The translations under genes and the position numbers were made by a program. A stretch of 64,000 bases of DNA from contig DAOMNO010000011.1 of the NCBI GenBank assembly GCA_035443885.1, forward strand, positions 1 to 64,000, given 5' to 3'. The notes beneath the pieces are model-generated. The model was not told the DNA's origin. It saw only the letters and a program-made list of their open reading frames with translations, and ran no database searches. This document shows, piece by piece, positions 1-7,477 of the stretch (its first letter is position 1; each line of letters opens with the position of its first letter). The DNA comes from DAOMNO01 sp035443885 (lineage in GTDB: Bacteria > Planctomycetota > Phycisphaerae > Phycisphaerales > SM1A02).

Positions 1-54
1 GACGACCACCAGCAGTTCAATGATGGTGAATGCTCTGTTTCGACGGGTGTTCAT
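1..54 (-). CDS. Prepilin-like protein, N-terminal fragment (copy 1)
   Basis: Only the first 18 codons lie in the window; the rest is beyond the left edge. They read MNTRRNRAFTIIELLVVV, identical to the start of the complete copy at 473-1555. It therefore appears to be a third tandem member of this prepilin family. The processing site is R-A|FTIIE, with Ala instead of the usual Gly at -1, as in its neighbours. An AGAAAGG ribosome-binding site lies about 10 nt before the ATG. The product should be an inner-membrane-anchored pseudopilin cleaved by a prepilin peptidase. Confidence 0.8.
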   Translation of the reverse strand, partial: MNTRRNRAFTIIELLVVV

Positions 55-350
55 AACGAGGAGCCTTTCTGCGGCTGTCGCCGCAATACCTTTGCGAATC
101 GATTCGAGTTCGACTCGTGCGGAGTGATGTGTTTGTTGTTGTCCCGCGCGAGCGTGTGCTCTGAGATGTGAGTCGATCCACAAAATGTCTTGCAGGTCCG
201 ATGACATGCCGGTCAAACCTGCGCCTACCGTGAACTTCAACCCGAGTGTTGGACGCAAACATCCAACGAAGTCCACGCGACCGTAACACGAGTTTACTGC
301 ATATCTGAGCGCACGCCACACAATTCTGGGACATTTTGAAGGGAATCAAA
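55..350 (-). promoter_or_regulatory. Long 5' leader of prepilin copy 1
   Basis: No credible gene lies between copy 1 and the terminator of copy 2. Read on the minus strand, the stretch resembles the leader of copy 3 (2992-3240). It shares a hairpin at 192-222 with GCAGGT/ACCTGC arms and a loop containing GACCGGCATGTC, then a block around 161-180 (plus-strand GAGATGTGAG.CGATCC), then a short GC-rich hairpin next to the ribosome-binding site. This points to a transcribed leader of roughly 200-300 nt. No known riboswitch motif was recognised. Confidence 0.5.
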
Positions 351-411
351 TCATCCTATCAGAATGCAAACGGAGTTCCGATAACTCGATGTATTGGGTC
401 CATCGCCTCCC

Positions 412-447
412 AAAACGACCATCGGGCCGCGTAAGCGGCCCGATGGT
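412..447 (-). terminator. Rho-independent terminator of prepilin copy 2
   Basis: A perfect 13-bp stem (ACCATCGGGCCGC with its complement) closes a GTAA loop (plus strand) at 418-447. On the minus strand it is followed by CG and TTTT. It sits 25 nt after the stop codon of the gene ending at 473. Confidence 0.85.
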
Positions 448-472
448 GATGAACACATGGATGTTGTCGGAA

Positions 473-1555
473 TCAGTTGGAGAAGGTGTCTCGTCCAAGG
501 ATGCCGTCAACCGTGAGGATGTGGAAGCTGGTCTGATCGGCAGTCCAGTATCCAGCCTGCCAGCCGAGGTTGTTGAACCAGCCGTTGGTGCCGAACGGGG
601 TGTCGCGGCTCCAGAGGGGGGTGTTGGAACGACGGTCAGCCTGTGCGACTTCACGGATGCCGACGCCTTCAATGTGGCCGTCATAGAAGGCGGTCACAGG
701 GATGGATTCAACCCAGTGGTTGAAGTAGTACGGCTCGCAGCCGGTGAAGTTGGGGTTGCAGCTTCGACGGTTGTTCTGGAGCCAGTGGATTTCAATCATG
801 TGGCTCTTGAGATCGGGGTAGCGCGCCTGGGAGAAGGTAGGAACGCGCAGACCGCCGGGGATGGACCATGGGCTGGTGTAGTACAGGTTCGTGTTTGGGT
901 TACGGCCGAGCACCTGCGGGCTGAAGAGTGCCGCGGGTGAAAGTGCATAGCTGCTGAAGTAGATGGTGTTGCCGCCGCTGCCGCCGTCCGGATTGCAGAA
1001 CGCACCGGGGACATCCCAGCAGTCGCCGATGCCGTCGATAATGATGCGATCCTTCGGTGCGTAGAAGACGGGGTCATAGAAGCGACCGCTGAGGTACGCA
1101 TTGAAGTTCTGGCAGTTCATGATTCGGAAGTAACCGAAGCCAGCGTTGCTGCCGAAACCGGGGAACTGCACTGGTTCATACAGACCGTTCGGGCCGGACC
1201 ATTCGGGTGTGAAGAGCCACCAGCCGGTGTCGTTGAAGCCAAGATAAATGTACGGATGCGGCGCGCCGGTGCCGGTCGGCGGGTTGCTGGCATACGCAGC
1301 AAGAGCCGATGTTGGGTTGGAGCCATATCGCGAGAGGTTGTGATCAACCGTGGTCCACTGGTTGTCCTTCCACTCCGCGCCGTAGGTGGCGTGCGCGACA
1401 ACGAGCTGCCGCAGGTTGGACTGCGAGCGAGTGAGGTGCGCCTGTTCGCGCGCCTTGCCGATGGCAGGCAGCAGGATGCCGATGAGCAGCGCGATGATCG
1501 AGACGACCACCAGCAGTTCAATGATGGTGAATGCTCTGTTTCGACGGGTGTTCAT
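473..1555 (-). CDS. Large prepilin-type protein (copy 2)
   Basis: A 360-residue protein whose N-terminus (MNTRRNRAFTIIELLVVV, then a hydrophobic stretch to about residue 30) is a type IV prepilin / type II secretion pseudopilin signal: basic leader, A|FTIIE processing site with the conserved Glu at +5, and an amphipathic helix (KAREQAHLTRSQSNLRQ). The remaining ~300 residues form a Gly/Asn/aromatic-rich extracytoplasmic domain with four Cys and an FYDGHIEG motif near the C-terminus. Pseudopilins with large C-terminal domains are common in planctomycetes, but their role is mostly unknown. The start is the ATG at 1555, preceded by AAAGGA; an upstream in-frame start has no support. It is about 85-90% identical by eye to copy 3. 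The function of the globular domain is not recognised. Confidence 0.85.
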   Translation of the reverse strand: MNTRRNRAFTIIELLVVVSIIALLIGILLPAIGKAREQAHLTRSQSNLRQLVVAHATYGAEWKDNQWTTVDHNLSRYGSNPTSALAAYASNPPTGTGAPHPYIYLGFNDTGWWLFTPEWSGPNGLYEPVQFPGFGSNAGFGYFRIMNCQNFNAYLSGRFYDPVFYAPKDRIIIDGIGDCWDVPGAFCNPDGGSGGNTIYFSSYALSPAALFSPQVLGRNPNTNLYYTSPWSIPGGLRVPTFSQARYPDLKSHMIEIHWLQNNRRSCNPNFTGCEPYYFNHWVESIPVTAFYDGHIEGVGIREVAQADRRSNTPLWSRDTPFGTNGWFNNLGWQAGYWTADQTSFHILTVDGILGRDTFSN

Positions 1556-1856
1556 ATGTGAGTTTCCTTTCCACGGCAAAGGCCGCACTACTTCTTTGCA
1601 AATCGAATCGAGTTCAGCTCAAACTGGTTCAGACGTGAGTTTGGTGAGCTGAGAGGCCCCGAAGTGACATGAAGAACCATCTATCCGTCTGTCACACGAC
1701 TCATGCACGCTTCGTGCAACTCGTATGACAACGTACGAAAAACATGCTGCAATCGCACTGCACAGACACAGCGCAACTGTTCTCTGATATCTACGTGCAC
1801 GGTATGGTTGAGTATGCATAAAACTCTGGAAAATTCGCAGGTTTTTGTTGCACATG
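1556..1856 (-). promoter_or_regulatory. Leader region of prepilin copy 2
   Basis: There is no credible gene here. The part nearest the start codon (AATCGAATCGAGTT at about 1601-1614) matches the leader of copy 1 (AATCGATTCGAGTT at about 97-110). A CATGTC and a CTCACGTCTGA block (minus strand) recall conserved pieces of the leaders of copies 1 and 3, but the GCAGGTT hairpin is degenerate. It probably holds the promoter and leader of copy 2; no -10/-35 pair could be assigned with confidence. Confidence 0.4.
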
Positions 1857-1886
1857 ACAGCGAGCCGCGCATGCGCGGCTCGCTGT
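1857..1886 (-). terminator. Perfect 30-bp palindrome, terminator of copy 3
   Basis: ACAGCGAGCCGCGC-AT-GCGCGGCTCGCTGT is a perfect inverted repeat 22 nt after the stop of the gene ending at 1909. Neither strand has a following T-tract, so termination would be hairpin-only or factor-assisted. A similar U-less hairpin occurs at 57873-57898. Confidence 0.65.
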
Positions 1887-1908
1887 AGATCAGATCATGA
1901 TTGATCGA

Positions 1909-2991
1909 TCAATTCGAGAGCGTGTCGCGCCCCAGAATGCCATCAACTGTGAGGATGTGGAAGCTGGTCTGATCGTTTATCCAATATCCGCTCTGCCAGC
2001 CGAGGTTGTTGAACCAGCCGCTGCTGCCGAACGGAGTGTTTCGACTCCAGAGCGGCGTTGATGAGCGCCGATCAGCCTGCGCGACTTCTCGTATGCCGAC
2101 GCCTTCGATATGTCCGTCGTAGAACGCAGTGACGGGTACAGATTCAACCCAGTGATTGAAGTAGTACGGCTCGCAGCCGGTGAAGTTAGGATTGCAGCTC
2201 CTTCGATTGTTCTGGAGCCAGTGAATCTCAATCATGTGCGTCTTGAGATCGGGGTATCGCGATTGCGAAAAAGTTGGAACACGCAGGCCACTGGGAATCG
2301 ACCACGGACTGGTGTAATACAGATTCGTCGAAGCGTTTCTGCTCAGCACCTGTGGGTTAAAGAGTGCTGCAGGTGAGAGAGCGTAGCTGCTGAAGAAGAT
2401 GGTGTTGCCGGAGTTGCCGCCATCCGGATTGCAGAATGCACCGGGAACATCCCAGCAGTCGCCGATTGCATCAATGATGATGCGATCCTTGGGCGCGTAG
2501 AAGACAGGGTCATAGAAGCGGCCGCTGAGATACGCGCTGAAATTCTGCACGTTCATCACGCGAAAGTAGCCGAAGCCAGCGTTGCTGCCGAAGCCGGGAA
2601 ACTGGATTGGCTCATACAACCCGTTCGGCCCCGCCCACGCAGGATTGAAGGTGTACCACCCGGCGTCGTTGAAACCGATGAACACCTGGGGATGCGCCGC
2701 GCCGGTCCCCGCGGGCGGCGGAGCTGAATACGCAGCCAAAGCCGCAGTGGGATTGGCTCCATACCGCGAGAGGCTGTGATCGACGGTGGTCCACTGGTTG
2801 TCCTTCCACTCCGCGCCGTAGGTGGCGTGCGCGACAACGAGCTGCCGCAGGTTGGACTGCGAGCGAGTGAGATGCGCGCCTTCACGCGCCTTGCCGAGCG
2901 CGGGCAACAGGATGCCCATGAGCAGCGCGATGATCGAAACGACCACGAGCAACTCAATGATGGTGAACGCTCTGAACCGATGGGTGTTCAT
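1909..2991 (-). CDS. Large prepilin-type protein (copy 3)
   Basis: A 360-residue paralogue of copy 2, same length and nearly the same sequence. It begins MNTHRFRAFTIIELLVVV, with the class III prepilin signal and Glu+5. Differences cluster in the middle (for example SAPPPAGTGAAHPQVF against SNPPTGTGAPHPYIY), while the C-terminal FYDGHIEG...HILTVDGILGRD segment is almost invariant. The ATG at 2991 has AAAGGGG about 7 nt upstream. Recent tandem duplication with both copies open suggests selection for dosage or for distinct surface-exposed variants; this last point is inference. Confidence 0.85.
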   Translation of the reverse strand: MNTHRFRAFTIIELLVVVSIIALLMGILLPALGKAREGAHLTRSQSNLRQLVVAHATYGAEWKDNQWTTVDHSLSRYGANPTAALAAYSAPPPAGTGAAHPQVFIGFNDAGWYTFNPAWAGPNGLYEPIQFPGFGSNAGFGYFRVMNVQNFSAYLSGRFYDPVFYAPKDRIIIDAIGDCWDVPGAFCNPDGGNSGNTIFFSSYALSPAALFNPQVLSRNASTNLYYTSPWSIPSGLRVPTFSQSRYPDLKTHMIEIHWLQNNRRSCNPNFTGCEPYYFNHWVESVPVTAFYDGHIEGVGIREVAQADRRSSTPLWSRNTPFGSSGWFNNLGWQSGYWINDQTSFHILTVDGILGRDTLSN

Positions 2992-3285
2992 GACAAACCC
3001 CTTTCTGCGGCGATCACGCCGCTGTTCTCGCGGATCGGATCAAAAGCCGCTCATGCGCAAAGGGATGCGCGGCATCAAGCGTGCCGCATCAAGGCATGAG
3101 CCGTTCTTCAGAGATGTGAAACGATCCGCACAAACACAATGCAGGTTCGAGAGACATGACGGTCGGAACCTGCGGTAACCACGGGAATCCGAACGATCCC
3201 ATGCGACCGTATTACTACTATACGGTTCGTGGCTCTGGCTGCAACAGAGTTTTTGGGGGTTTCGGGGTAGTTTTCGTCATCATGC
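2992..3285 (-). promoter_or_regulatory. Leader and upstream region of prepilin copy 3
   Basis: This 294-nt gap carries a leader homologous to that of copy 1. It has a hairpin at 3141-3173 (GCAGGTTC / GAACCTGC arms, loop GACCGTCATGTC on the minus strand) and a conserved block at 3108-3128 (plus-strand CAGAGATGTGAAACGATCC). No gene is visible. The same parts in the same order occur in two of the three leaders. Confidence 0.55.
3217..3244 (-). promoter_or_regulatory. Candidate sigma-70 promoter of prepilin copy 3
   Basis: On the minus strand TTGCAG (3239-3244) and TATAGT (3217-3222) are separated by 16 nt. This places a transcription start near 3210 and predicts a leader of about 220 nt before the ATG at 2991. 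Confidence 0.5.
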
Positions 3286-4347
3286 TTAACCGGCGAACAG
3301 CGAATCGTGGTCTTCTGCACCATGTGCGCTGCCAGCCTCAGTTGGCAGGCCGATGTGCGCGCGTCCCGCAGCGGTGAGGCGCCTACCTTGCCTTGTGCGC
3401 GCTAGGAAGCCGATTTGCAGCAGATACGGCTCGACAACATCTTCGAGCGTTCCTGAATCCTCACCAAGCGTGGCCGCGATAGCTTCAAGCCCGACCGGGC
3501 CGCCTTCGTACACTTCGCCGATAGTTCGCAGGTAACTGCGGTCCATTTCATCAAGGCCAAGATCATCGATGCGTTCAAGTTCGAGCGCATCTGCAACGGT
3601 TGCAGCGTCAATTCGGCCTTGCGCTCGCACTTGCGCAAAATCGCGGACGCGGCGAAGCAGCCTGAGCGTAATACGAGGTGTGCCGCGGCTGCGACGCGCG
3701 ATCGCGCTCAGCGCATCCGCCGGCACAGCGGGTATGTTCAAAAGCGAAGCGGCACGGCTGAGAATGGTGAGCAAATCCGCTTCATCGTAGAAGCGCAGAT
3801 TGTGAACGATGCCGAAGCGACTGCGTAGTGCGCCGGTGAGCAGCCCGGCGCGGGTGGTGGCGCCGATCAGCGTGAACGGCTTGAGGTTGTAGGTGATGAC
3901 CTTGGCGTGAAGGCCGGAATCCAGCGTGAAGTCAATCTTGAAATCTTCCATCGCGGGATAGATGTACTCTTCAACCGCAGCGGGCAGGCGATGAATCTCG
4001 TCAATGAAAAGCACGTCGTGCGCCTGCATTTTCGTCAGCGTGCCGACGAGATCGCCGCCTTTGGTGAGTGCAGGGCCGGACGTAACATATGCCCTTGCGC
4101 CCATTTCTTCGGCAATCACATGCGCCAATGTGGTCTTACCCAAACCGGGCGGGCCGTGCAGCAGCACATGCTCCATCGACTCGCCTCGTTCACGAACCGC
4201 TTTGAGCGTGATAGCGAGTTTTTCAACGAGATCGCGCTGACCGATGTAGTTGGCGAGCGTTCGCGGCCTCAGCGCGCCGCCGGATGCTGCTCCTGCAAGT
4301 TCATCCTGGCGCTGTGCTTCAGCCGAGATAATGCGATCCTTCGCCAT
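3286..4347 (-). CDS. ruvB: Holliday junction branch migration helicase RuvB
   Basis: Hexameric AAA+ motor that drives branch migration of Holliday junctions with RuvA during recombination and repair. Numbering from a start three codons upstream, Walker A GPPGLGKT is at about 68-75, Walker B VLFIDEIH at 115-122, sensor 1 / arginine-finger segment GATTRAGLLTGALRSRFG at 165-182 with the finger Arg at about 180, and sensor 2 RGTPR at 224-228. The C-terminal winged-helix domain (GLEAIAATLGED...EPYLLQIGFLARTRQGR) follows. Length (353 aa) is normal. I prefer the ATG at 4347 (MAKDRII) because a TACGAT hexamer ends 7 nt before it and there is no Shine-Dalgarno sequence; the ATG at 4356 overlaps that hexamer. 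ruvA and ruvC are not adjacent. Confidence 0.95.
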   Translation of the reverse strand: MAKDRIISAEAQRQDELAGAASGGALRPRTLANYIGQRDLVEKLAITLKAVRERGESMEHVLLHGPPGLGKTTLAHVIAEEMGARAYVTSGPALTKGGDLVGTLTKMQAHDVLFIDEIHRLPAAVEEYIYPAMEDFKIDFTLDSGLHAKVITYNLKPFTLIGATTRAGLLTGALRSRFGIVHNLRFYDEADLLTILSRAASLLNIPAVPADALSAIARRSRGTPRITLRLLRRVRDFAQVRAQGRIDAATVADALELERIDDLGLDEMDRSYLRTIGEVYEGGPVGLEAIAATLGEDSGTLEDVVEPYLLQIGFLARTRQGRRLTAAGRAHIGLPTEAGSAHGAEDHDSLFAG

Positions 4348-4354
4348 TGTGTGC

Positions 4355-4360
4355 ATCGTA
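4355..4360 (-). promoter_or_regulatory. -10 element for leaderless ruvB transcript
   Basis: TACGAT on the minus strand, 7 nt before the ATG at 4347, would start transcription at or next to the start codon. No convincing -35 is visible. Confidence 0.45.
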
Positions 4361-4497
4361 CAACGAGTATGCAGGCAGAGGCGTGCGTGCCGGGTTGCAG
4401 CGGATCAATTGCCTTTACCGCAGGGATGAGTACCCTGTTCCCCTGCTTCACCCCGCTGAGGGTATAGCGCCCATCACCGCGGATTATGTGATCTTCT

Positions 4498-7455
4498 ATG
4501 AAGTCCTCCCAACGTCCACCGGCGAATTCCACTGCTTCGGCTCCATTGCCAGCGTTGTCGCTCGCCACGCTTTGGCCGAAGGAGATGCCCTCACCGGAAC
4601 GGACGCTGTTCTACGCGGCGATTCTGGCCAGCGGCGCGGTTGCGCTGACGTTTCAGATCGTCTGGCAGAAGTATCTGTCGTTCCTCGTCGGCAGCGAAGC
4701 AAGGTCCATCAGCCTTGTCGTAGCGGTCTTTCTCTTCGGTCTTGCGACTGGCTATCGCTACTGGGGCAATCTCACGGAGCGCAACCTCTCCCGTCGAACG
4801 ATATTGAAAATCGTCGGCTACATCGAACTTGGGATCGCCCTCTATGCGATGCTGTTTCCAGCGTGGTTCTCCATCGTGCGCAGCGCGGCGTATGCGATTC
4901 CAGACTCGATCGCCGTGGAGATGGCGTTCAGCGCGTTGATTGTCGATTTGACGCTGACGGGGCTGCTGCTTTTTCTGCCGACATTTTTGATGGGCGCTTC
5001 AATCCCGTTGCTCACGTCGGCACTGCCAGCGTCGATGGAAGAAGTGAACTACTGCCACTCGCGGATTTACGGCATCAACACCCTGGGGGCATTCGCGGGC
5101 ACGTTCATCGGTGGGTTCTACCTGTTGCCCACCTTCGGCCTGCCGATCTCGCTCGCGCTCGGCGCGCTGGTCAACATGTTGGTCGGTCTCGTGTTCGTGG
5201 CGAATCGGCTTGAAGGCCCCGCACATCGCGCGGAAGATACGCCGAGCATTCCCAACAGCTTCGGCACAAGCGGCATTTACCTCTTTGTGTTCACAACGGG
5301 CGCCGTCTCAATCGCCTACGAGATTTTATTTATCCGAATCCTCGGCCTGTCCATCGGTTCGGGGCATTACATCTTTCCGATCGTGGTCGGTGTGGTCATT
5401 CTCGGCCTGGCGATCGGCAGCCTCTCGCTGAGGCGAGGCAGCGTAACCGCACCGCGCGTCATGCGCGAGTTGGTCAGGCTCGGTGTCCTGCTGGCGATTC
5501 TCTACTTCACCGTGCCGTATTGGCCGTACTGGTTCAGCCATGTGCGCATCAGCCTCGCGACGATTCCATCCAACTATGGCATCTTCCTGCTGCTCGTCGT
5601 CATCATTGTCAGCGCGTTTCTGCTGCCGATCATCATTCCGATGGGACGACTCTTGCCGATTGGCTATTCGCTGATCGACAAGAACAGCCGTGACTATGGC
5701 AAGGTGTGCGGCCGCATCTACTTCATGAATACGATGGGAACGGTCGTCGGCGCGGTGATCATCGCGCACATGCTGTTTCTCTTCTTTGATCTTGAGACCA
5801 TCTTCAAACTCAATCTTGCACTGGTATTCATTGTTGCGGGATTTCTGTACTTCAAGCACGGCAGTCGTCCCGGACTGATTACCTGTTGCGTGCTGGCAGC
5901 GATGGTGTTTCTGCTGCCGCACTGGAATCGTCAGCATCATTACATCGGTCTGTTCCGCATCAACGAAGTGCGCCCCGGAGTTCACTTTCAGGGGGTGTTC
6001 AACCTGCCGCAGCGGCTGGAAAGTGATTCGATTCTCTTTTTCCGTGATGACCCCAACGTTACGGTAACTGTCAGCGACGCGGATGTGCCGCATCGTGCCG
6101 GTGGCGATCGCCCCCCGTTCCGCGGCTGGAGCATCATGGTCAACGGGAAATCCGACGGCAACACCATCGCGGACTACTCCAACATGGTGCTGAGCGGCAT
6201 TCTGCCGTACCTCTACACGCACCGAGAGCGCGATCTAAAGGGAGTCGTCATCGGCTTGGGTACGGGGATGACCACTGGCGCGATGGCCGGTGCGGACGAT
6301 ATGGCATCTGTAACGACGCTCGAGATTTCGCCGGGCGTCATTCAGGCGCTGCCGTACTTTGATGAGGGCAACTTTCATGCCTCGAAGAATCCGAAGTCAC
6401 GGTTGATTGAGATTGACGCATTCCGGTACTTCTCGCGCACAAACGAGCGATTCGATGTCATCGCTTCTGAGCCAAGCAATCCGTGGGTGGTTGGCGTCGA
6501 GAACTTGTTCACGCCTGAGTATTACCAGCTTGTGACGCGCGTGATGAACGAAGGCGCCGTCTTCTTCCAGTGGATTCAGGTGTATGAGATCAACGATGCC
6601 ATCTTCTCAGCCATTGTGCAGAACGTAACGGAGGAGTTTCCATACGTCGTGCTGTACGTCATCGGGGCGAGCGATGTTGGCATCGTTGCTTCGCACAGCC
6701 CGCTCACCGCGCCGCACATGGATCGTCGGCTTCAACAGGCATTTGTTCAGCATGCGCTGGACCCGATGGGGCTTGATGGCCGCTATCCACTGCTGATGCT
6801 GGAGGCCTACGGTACCGAGCAGCTTCGGGCGATCGCCAAGACAAACACACGTGGTCGGCATGACCTGGAAACGCCCTGGCTGGGTCACGCTTCAGGTCGC
6901 GCAAGATTCCTCGGACAAAGCGTGAATCTGGGTTCTATTCTCCCTTCTGAACTGGGAAGGCATCAGGAGTGGTCGGCGGATCGAACGATTCGGCTTCAAC
7001 GTTGGCTCGCGGAGAATCCATCGCTGGATCACTGGTGCGATCGTTATTCACCTCGACACAGCGTGGCCTTTGTCTGCGAGCTGCTGCAGCCGCTCGCGTC
7101 GAACTTCGCGTCATTACAAGAGCCGATGTCAATCAGCACGCTTGCAGAGCAGTTGAATGCTTATGGGTCGCTGCGCGATCACGGGTTGGTAGAGCGCAAT
7201 ATTGAGATGCTCGATCACGCGCTGGTTTTCATGAAAGACATTGAACTGCAGGATCGTCCCTCACTGCGCGATGCAGCGATTCGCCTTGTGCGAGAGTATT
7301 CCTCGGAGCGGCAGTGGACTGTCGCCGCTTCCGCCGCCGAGACACTTCGCGATCATGGCTTTTTGACGCGCAGCGATTACGATCAACTCATCCAGCACAT
7401 CAACGCAAGCCGTGAACTGGCGATGCGCTACATGCAGCTGTTTGAGTCGAAGTAA
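4498..7455 (+). CDS. Membrane-fused spermidine synthase-like protein
   Basis: A 985-residue protein. The N-terminal half (about residues 38-480) has many hydrophobic segments resembling the transporter-like membrane domain often fused to spermidine synthases (SGAVALTFQIVWQKY; ASIPLLTSALP; GRIYFMNTMGTVVGA). The second half has a Rossmann-like methyltransferase/spermidine synthase fold: GLGTGMTTGAMAG at about 583-595, an acidic strand end TLEISPGV, then EIDAFRYF and RFDVIASEPSNPWVVGVENLF, the usual active-site region. True polyamine synthase activity is uncertain; many such fusions have no assigned substrate. The ATG at 4498 lacks a good Shine-Dalgarno sequence. A second ATG at 4585 (MPSPERTLFY) is abutted by AAGGAG with no spacing, so the start is not settled. 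Transcribed divergently from ruvB and convergently with the S9 peptidase, with 22 nt between the latter pair. Confidence 0.8.
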   Translation: MKSSQRPPANSTASAPLPALSLATLWPKEMPSPERTLFYAAILASGAVALTFQIVWQKYLSFLVGSEARSISLVVAVFLFGLATGYRYWGNLTERNLSRRTILKIVGYIELGIALYAMLFPAWFSIVRSAAYAIPDSIAVEMAFSALIVDLTLTGLLLFLPTFLMGASIPLLTSALPASMEEVNYCHSRIYGINTLGAFAGTFIGGFYLLPTFGLPISLALGALVNMLVGLVFVANRLEGPAHRAEDTPSIPNSFGTSGIYLFVFTTGAVSIAYEILFIRILGLSIGSGHYIFPIVVGVVILGLAIGSLSLRRGSVTAPRVMRELVRLGVLLAILYFTVPYWPYWFSHVRISLATIPSNYGIFLLLVVIIVSAFLLPIIIPMGRLLPIGYSLIDKNSRDYGKVCGRIYFMNTMGTVVGAVIIAHMLFLFFDLETIFKLNLALVFIVAGFLYFKHGSRPGLITCCVLAAMVFLLPHWNRQHHYIGLFRINEVRPGVHFQGVFNLPQRLESDSILFFRDDPNVTVTVSDADVPHRAGGDRPPFRGWSIMVNGKSDGNTIADYSNMVLSGILPYLYTHRERDLKGVVIGLGTGMTTGAMAGADDMASVTTLEISPGVIQALPYFDEGNFHASKNPKSRLIEIDAFRYFSRTNERFDVIASEPSNPWVVGVENLFTPEYYQLVTRVMNEGAVFFQWIQVYEINDAIFSAIVQNVTEEFPYVVLYVIGASDVGIVASHSPLTAPHMDRRLQQAFVQHALDPMGLDGRYPLLMLEAYGTEQLRAIAKTNTRGRHDLETPWLGHASGRARFLGQSVNLGSILPSELGRHQEWSADRTIRLQRWLAENPSLDHWCDRYSPRHSVAFVCELLQPLASNFASLQEPMSISTLAEQLNAYGSLRDHGLVERNIEMLDHALVFMKDIELQDRPSLRDAAIRLVREYSSERQWTVAASAAETLRDHGFLTRSDYDQLIQHINASRELAMRYMQLFESK

Positions 7456-7477
7456 CGCTCAGCGATGTCCGAACCCG

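Noticed and set aside
55..350. c-di-GMP riboswitch in the prepilin leader
   Set aside because: A GACGCAAAC string (plus strand) recalls part of the motif, but it lies on the wrong strand and the rest of the consensus is absent.
389..940. Plus-strand open frame of 183 codons opposite prepilin copy 2
   Set aside because: It lies entirely over the prepilin gene and its terminator, has no recognisable protein features, and the same artefact recurs opposite copy 3.
5326..6222. Minus-strand open frame of 298 codons inside the spermidine synthase-like gene
   Set aside because: Its product is rich in His, Asp, Gln and Arg, typical of an antisense shadow, with no start signal; the plus-strand frame has clear motifs.
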